From assembly GCA_016704145.1 (NCBI GenBank), contig JADJAS010000004.1, forward strand, positions 62,001 through 126,000: 64,000 nucleotides of DNA, in the 5' to 3' direction. Source of the DNA: Rhodocyclaceae bacterium (GTDB lineage Bacteria > Pseudomonadota > Gammaproteobacteria > Burkholderiales > Rhodocyclaceae). Shown here one piece after another: positions 60,632 through 64,000 of this stretch. The position numbers and the translations under genes are program-made. Each line of letters opens with the position of its first letter. Position 1 is the stretch's first letter. The notes under the pieces are model-generated. The model was not told the origin of the DNA and searched no databases. It worked only from the letters and a program-made list of their open reading frames with translations.

Positions 60632-61543
60632 ATGGTGGCCAACTGGCGCCGATGGCTATTGGCCCTGGGGCTTGCCGCCCTGACGGTCACGGTTCGCGCC
60701 GCCGAGCCGAGGGCGCGGATCGTTCGCGAGGAAACTCCGATCGCCAAACAGACGGCCGAGCTGGTCATTGCCGACCTCTCGCGGCGGGGCTGGAATGTCA
60801 CCGAAGCCGTCATCGGCCCTGACGGTGCGCCAAGCGAAACGCGCTTCGCCGGCGACACCATGTTGGTCGCGCTTGGCTCGCGAGCGCTGGCGACGCTGCC
60901 GAAGAGCATTGGCGGCGCGACCGCCGTCGCCGCGCTGGTCACCCGCTCGGCACTTGAAGAAATGCCGCAGTCCGACCGTTGGTCGGCGATCATTCTTGAC
61001 CAGCCCGCCGAGCGCTGGGCGAACCTGATTCAGCTTGCCTTTGCTGGGCGGATGGCCACCGCGGGCCTGCTGTTGGGCGCCTTCAACACCAAGTCGATGC
61101 CGCTGCTCCAGCGGAAATTCCAGGAACGTCAACTGACCTTGGTCGAGGAAAGAGTGGTGGCCACCGACGAGGTGGTGCCGGCGCTCGATCGCCTGCTGCC
61201 GCGCGTCGCGGTGTTGCTGGCGCTGCCCGATCCGATGGTGCACAACCGCGCGACGGTGCAGGCGCTGCTGCTGACCACCTACCGCGCCGGCGTGCCGGTG
61301 GTGGCGTACTCCGAGTCCTACTTGCAAGCTGGGGCGGTGATCGCCCTCTACTCCACCGCGTCGCAGATCTCGGCGCAGGTGGTCGAAACGCTGCTACAAC
61401 TCCGCGAGGGCCGACCGGCCGCGGCGATCCAGGCGCCGCGCTATTTCACGGTGGGCGTCAATGCCACGGTCGCGCGCTCGCTTGGCCTGCCACTGCCTTC
61501 CGGCGGCGAATTGAAAGAGCGGTTGCGCGCGGCTGAACAATAG
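60632..61543 (+). CDS. Periplasmic ABC substrate-binding-like protein
   Basis: 303 residues with a cleavable signal (LLALGLAALTVTVRA-AEP). The mature protein has two lobes of the periplasmic-binding class I type: VALGSRALATLPKSIG, AIILDQPAERWANLIQLAFA, GRMATAGLLLGAFNTKS, VAVLLALPDPMVHNRATVQA, LLLTTYRAGVPVVAYSESYL and a late TVGVNATVARSLGLPLPSG. This fits the family of uncharacterised ABC periplasmic components (TrpX-like). No ABC ATPase or permease gene is adjacent, so it may act with the upstream TonB receptor or as a sensor. ATG 60632 was chosen over the GTG one codon earlier. Confidence 0.75.
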   Translation: MVANWRRWLLALGLAALTVTVRAAEPRARIVREETPIAKQTAELVIADLSRRGWNVTEAVIGPDGAPSETRFAGDTMLVALGSRALATLPKSIGGATAVAALVTRSALEEMPQSDRWSAIILDQPAERWANLIQLAFAGRMATAGLLLGAFNTKSMPLLQRKFQERQLTLVEERVVATDEVVPALDRLLPRVAVLLALPDPMVHNRATVQALLLTTYRAGVPVVAYSESYLQAGAVIALYSTASQISAQVVETLLQLREGRPAAAIQAPRYFTVGVNATVARSLGLPLPSGGELKERLRAAEQ

Positions 61544-61606
61544 GTCGGCCGCCGGCCCGGGACTTGACTTAAACTAGGCGGTATCCAACACGTTGCCGGA
61601 GGTTTC

Positions 61607-62047
61607 ATGCAACCCGAATGGTGGCACTGGGCAGTCGCTGGCATTGCCCTGATTCTCGCCGAGCTGGCCGTGCCGGCGTTCGTGCTGGTCTGGTTCGGGC
61701 TCGGCGCGCTGGCGGTGGCGCTGGTCGTCGCGTTTGCCGCCATCGGGCTGACGTCGCAGCTCTCCGTTTGGCTGGTCGTTTCCCTGCTGATGATCGTGCT
61801 GTGGTTCAAGGTGTTTCGGCCGGAGCGACACAAGACGCGCATCGGCATGTCGGAACCGCAAATGATCGGCGAGGTCGGTCTCTTGAGCCATGACGTGGCG
61901 CCGTTCGGCCGCGGCGAGGTGCGTTTCCAGAAACCGCTGCTTGGTACCGACACCTGGCCGTGCATCGCCGACGAGGAAATCCGTGCCGGCGAACGCGTCC
62001 GGGTCATCGCCGTCGAGTGCAGCCTGTTGAAAGTGGGGAGGACATGA
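61607..62047 (+). CDS. NfeD-family membrane protein
   Basis: 146 residues: three hydrophobic segments in the first 75 residues (WAVAGIALILAELAVPAFVL, VWFGLGALAVALVVAFAAIG and LSVWLVVSLLMIVLWF) and a C-terminal OB-fold (residues about 85-146) ending GERVRVIAVECSLLKV. Short NfeD proteins pair with SPFH/stomatin proteins, encoded here immediately downstream with a four-base overlap. Thought to organise membrane microdomains. GGAGG precedes the ATG. Confidence 0.9.
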   Translation: MQPEWWHWAVAGIALILAELAVPAFVLVWFGLGALAVALVVAFAAIGLTSQLSVWLVVSLLMIVLWFKVFRPERHKTRIGMSEPQMIGEVGLLSHDVAPFGRGEVRFQKPLLGTDTWPCIADEEIRAGERVRVIAVECSLLKVGRT

Positions 62048-62901
62048 TGAGCGCGGGATTCGTCTTTGTGGTCGCACTGCTGGTTTTCGCCGTCGTCACG
62101 CTGTTGAAGGGCGTGCGCATCGTGCCGCAGGGCGAGGAGTGGGTGGTCGAGCGGCTGGGCAAGTACCACAGCACGCTGCACCCCGGCCTCAACATCATCA
62201 TCCCCTACCTCGATAACATCGCCTACAAGCTGATTACCAAGGACATCATCCTCGATGTCCAGGAGCAGGAAGTGATCACCAAGGACAACGCGGTGATCCT
62301 GACCAACGCCATCGCCTTCATCAAGGTCACCGACCCGATCAAGGCGGTGTACGGCGTCGTCGATTTTTCCGAGGCGATCCGCAACCTGATCATGACCACG
62401 TTGCGCTCCATCGTCGGCGAGATGCAACTCGACGAGGCGCTATCGAACCGCGATCGTATCAAGGCGCGGCTGCGCGAGAGCATCTCGGACGAGGCGATCG
62501 ACTGGGGCCTGACCGTGAAGTCGGTGGAAATCCAGGACATCAAGCCTTCCCAGTCGATGCAGAAGGCGATGGAAATGCAGGCCTCGGCCGAGCGTGAGCG
62601 CAAGGCGATGGTGACCAAGGCCGAAGGCGAGAAACAGGCCATGATCCTCCAGGCGGAAGCGCGGCTGGAAGCGGCACATCGCGATGCCACGGCGCAGGTG
62701 ACGCTGGCCGAAGCCAGCGCCGAGGCCATCAAGCGCGTTGCGCAGGCCATCGGCACCGAAGAGGCGCCGATGCGCTACATGCTCGGCGAAAAGTATCTGG
62801 CGGCGATCAACCGGCTCGCCAGTTCGGAGAACGCCAAGACGGTGCTGCTGCCGGCGGATATCCAGGAAACGATCAAGGGACTGTTGGGCAAGAAGGTTTG
62901 A
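62044..62901 (+). CDS. Stomatin/SPFH-domain membrane protein (QmcA-like)
   Basis: 285 residues: an N-terminal membrane anchor (GFVFVVALLVFAVVTLLKGV), the SPFH/PHB domain (about 25-190; VPQGEEWVVERLGKYHSTLH, DIILDVQEQEVITKDNAVIL, RSIVGEMQLDEALSNRDRIK) and a C-terminal Ala/Glu/Lys coiled coil (QASAERERKAMVTKAEGEKQ) used for oligomer rings. Together with NfeD it probably scaffolds a membrane domain and may protect against membrane stress. Overlaps nfeD by four bases. Copy G of the interspersed repeat lies eight bases after its stop. Confidence 0.92.
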   Translation: MMSAGFVFVVALLVFAVVTLLKGVRIVPQGEEWVVERLGKYHSTLHPGLNIIIPYLDNIAYKLITKDIILDVQEQEVITKDNAVILTNAIAFIKVTDPIKAVYGVVDFSEAIRNLIMTTLRSIVGEMQLDEALSNRDRIKARLRESISDEAIDWGLTVKSVEIQDIKPSQSMQKAMEMQASAERERKAMVTKAEGEKQAMILQAEARLEAAHRDATAQVTLAEASAEAIKRVAQAIGTEEAPMRYMLGEKYLAAINRLASSENAKTVLLPADIQETIKGLLGKKV

Positions 62902-62909
62902 GTTGGGGC

Positions 62910-62933
62910 GGCGTACCGCGACGACTGACTTTC
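62910..62933 (+). repeat. 24-base interspersed repeat, copy G
   Basis: GGCGTACCGC + G + ACGACTGACTTTC between the convergent stomatin and smpB genes; its last base touches the smpB stop codon. Confidence 0.75.
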
Positions 62934-63379
62934 TAGCGGGCCGTTCGCATCAAGCGGCCCTTCTCCCGCTCCCAGTCTTTCTTCTTTTCACTGTCCCGCT
63001 TGTCGTATTCCTTCTTGCCTTTGGCCAGGCCGATCTCCAGCTTGATCCGGCCCTTGGCAAAGTGCAGATCCAGCGGCACCAGCGCGTAGCCGGCGCGCTC
63101 GACCTTGCCGATCAGCTTGCTGATTTCCCGTTCGTGCAGTAGTAGTTTTCGCGTCCTGACCGGGTCGGGGTGCACGTGCGTCGACGCCTGCGCCAGCGGG
63201 CTGATGTGGGCGCCGATCAGGAACAGTTCGCCGTCCTTGATGACGACGTAGGCCTCCTTGATCTGGGCGCGGCCGGCGCGGATGGCCTTGGCTTCCCAGC
63301 CTTCCAGAACGAGGCCCGCCTCGTACTTCTCTTCGACGAAGTAGTCGTGAAAGGCCTTCTTGTTGTCGACGATGCTCAT
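62933..63379 (-). CDS. smpB: SsrA-binding protein SmpB
   Basis: 148 residues, normal SmpB length: KKAFHDYFVEEKYEAGLVLE, GWEAKAIRAGRAQIKEAYVV, GAHISPLAQASTHVHPDPVR, TRKLLLHEREISKLIGKVER, VPLDLHFAKGRIKLEIGLAK and a basic tail KKDWEREKGRLM. With tmRNA it rescues stalled ribosomes; the ssrA gene itself is not in this window. Divergent from ratA, an arrangement widespread in beta- and gammaproteobacteria. Confidence 0.98.
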   Translation of the reverse strand: MSIVDNKKAFHDYFVEEKYEAGLVLEGWEAKAIRAGRAQIKEAYVVIKDGELFLIGAHISPLAQASTHVHPDPVRTRKLLLHEREISKLIGKVERAGYALVPLDLHFAKGRIKLEIGLAKGKKEYDKRDSEKKKDWEREKGRLMRTAR

Positions 63380-63394
63380 GGCGAGGCGGGGCGA

Positions 63395-63412
63395 TAGAAT
63401 TGCAGCATTCTA
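63395..63412. promoter_or_regulatory. Face-to-face -10 boxes between smpB and ratA
   Basis: TAGAAT (63395-63400) and its perfect inverted copy ATTCTA (63407-63412) around TGCAGC could serve as -10 elements for ratA (rightward) and smpB (leftward), or as one dimeric operator. No clear -35 boxes were found at standard spacing. Confidence 0.35.
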
Positions 63413-63427
63413 GCTTGGCGAGTCAGC

Positions 63428-63859
63428 ATGGCCGTTGTCGAAAAATCCGTCCTCATCGAGCGCACTGCCGCGCAGATGTTCGAACTGGTCGATCGCGTCG
63501 AGGACTATCCGAAATTCCTGCCGTGGTGCGGCGGCTCGGAGTTGATCGAGCGCACCGAAAGCAGGACGTCGGCACGCCTGCATATCAATTATCACGGCCT
63601 CAAGGCGCATTTCGCCACCGAGAACCCCAAGGAGAGCCCGCGCTGGATGGACATCAAGCTGCGCGAGGGACCTTTTCGTCACCTCGACGGCGGCTGGAAG
63701 TTCACGCCGCTCGGCGATGCCGCCTGCAAGGTAGAATTTCGGCTGCATTACGAGTTCTCTAGCAAGGTGCTGGAGAAGGCGCTGGGCCCCGTCTTTCACC
63801 ACATCGCCAATACTTTTGTCGAATCCTTCGTCAAACGCGCACAGCAGATATATGGCTGA
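63428..63859 (+). CDS. ratA: RatA, START-domain ribosome-association toxin / COQ10-like protein
   Basis: 143 residues, a single START/polyketide-cyclase fold: MAVVEKSVLIERTAAQMFEL, VDRVEDYPKFLPWCGGSELI, KAHFATENPKESPRWMDIKL, GGWKFTPLGDAACKVEFRLH and HHIANTFVESFVKRAQQIYG. Homologues are described as RatA, inhibiting 70S formation, and as COQ10-like quinone-binding chaperones; which applies cannot be read here. It overlaps ratB by eight bases and is divergent from smpB. Confidence 0.95.
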   Translation: MAVVEKSVLIERTAAQMFELVDRVEDYPKFLPWCGGSELIERTESRTSARLHINYHGLKAHFATENPKESPRWMDIKLREGPFRHLDGGWKFTPLGDAACKVEFRLHYEFSSKVLEKALGPVFHHIANTFVESFVKRAQQIYG

Positions 63860-64000
63860 ATCGATCAACGTCGAAGTGGTTTACGCCAGGCCGGAGCGGC
63901 AGGATGTCATTGCATTGGCCTTGCCGGCGGGCGCTTCGGTACGCCAGGCCATCGAAGCCTCTGGCTTGCTTTCAAGGCATGCGGAAATCGACCTGGCCAA
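63852..64000 (+). CDS. ratB: RatB/RnfH-family protein, 5' part only
   Basis: The first 49 codons of a gene cut by the right edge: MAESINVEVVYARPERQDVI, then ALALPAGASVRQAIEASGLL, the start of a ubiquitin-like beta-grasp RnfH/RatB protein. ATG 63852 overlaps the end of ratA, the usual ratA-ratB coupling. Function of the family is not well defined. Confidence 0.9.
   Translation, partial: MAESINVEVVYARPERQDVIALALPAGASVRQAIEASGLLSRHAEIDLA

Noticed and set aside
61564..61590. TTGACT as a promoter for the nfeD/stomatin pair
   Set aside because: No -10 hexamer at normal spacing.

Overview
The window reads as a high-GC betaproteobacterial chromosome. The right half has the usual betaproteobacterial order rpsB-tsf-pyrH-frr-uppS-cdsA-dxr-rseP-bamA-skp-lpxD-fabZ-lpxA-lpxB-rnhB, with map-glnD divergent from rpsB and smpB divergent from ratA-ratB. 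The left half is a large steroid-catabolic region. Known steroid-degrading Rhodocyclales/Sterolibacterium-type bacteria would fit, but the genus cannot be read from sequence alone. All family assignments come from reading the proteins and comparing them with remembered relatives; no search was run.

Layout. 1-1293: end of a TonB-dependent receptor with a strong terminator. 1359-2390: DUF2889 protein. 2439-4535 (minus): a FadA5-like sterol side-chain thiolase followed by a 17beta-HSD4-type SDR. A 275-base divergent promoter region holds an 18-base near-palindrome. 4811-22426 (plus): about 17.6 kb of tightly packed, co-directional genes. These are two SDRs, a SnoaL/NTF2-fold protein and an Old-Yellow-Enzyme/MaoC fusion, then ipdA, ipdB, a DUF35 protein with an SCP-x-like thiolase, ipdC, echA20, two acyl-CoA dehydrogenases, fadA6, an SDR, ipdF, a MaoC hydratase, another thiolase and etfBA. 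22458-23003 (minus): a winged-helix regulator. 23158-33317 (plus): a second unit with thiolase, FadB-like enzyme, GMC oxidoreductase, nitroreductase, enoyl-CoA isomerase-like protein, AMACR/CaiB-family protein, FadD19-like CoA ligase and an SDR broken by a one-base frameshift. 33382-37390: acid phosphatase, SDR, BamE-like lipoprotein and a cyclic-nucleotide/patatin protein. 37434 onward: housekeeping genes (typA, a 5'-methylthioadenosine/inosine phosphorylase, glnD, map, the rpsB-to-lpxB superoperon), a second TonB receptor with a periplasmic binding-like protein, NfeD/stomatin, smpB, ratA and partial ratB.

How it fits together. In characterised bacteria IpdF, IpdC, EchA20, IpdAB and a thiolase degrade the last two steroid rings (C and D). 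Acyl-CoA dehydrogenases, hydratases and thiolases run the linked beta-oxidations, and EtfBA drains their electrons. FadD19-like ligase, racemase-like protein, FadA5 and the DUF35/SCP-x pair look like side-chain enzymes. Genes for ring A/B opening are not in the window. The least explained part is the set at 4811-8600 (two SDRs, SnoaL protein, OYE-MaoC fusion). Its composition resembles a dehydroxylation module, analogous in enzyme types to the bai operon of gut clostridia.

A separate observation is a 24-base interspersed repeat found eight times, mostly at gene ends in the housekeeping half. No tRNA, rRNA, insertion sequence, integrase or CRISPR array was recognised. There is no gene-free stretch longer than about 300 bases.
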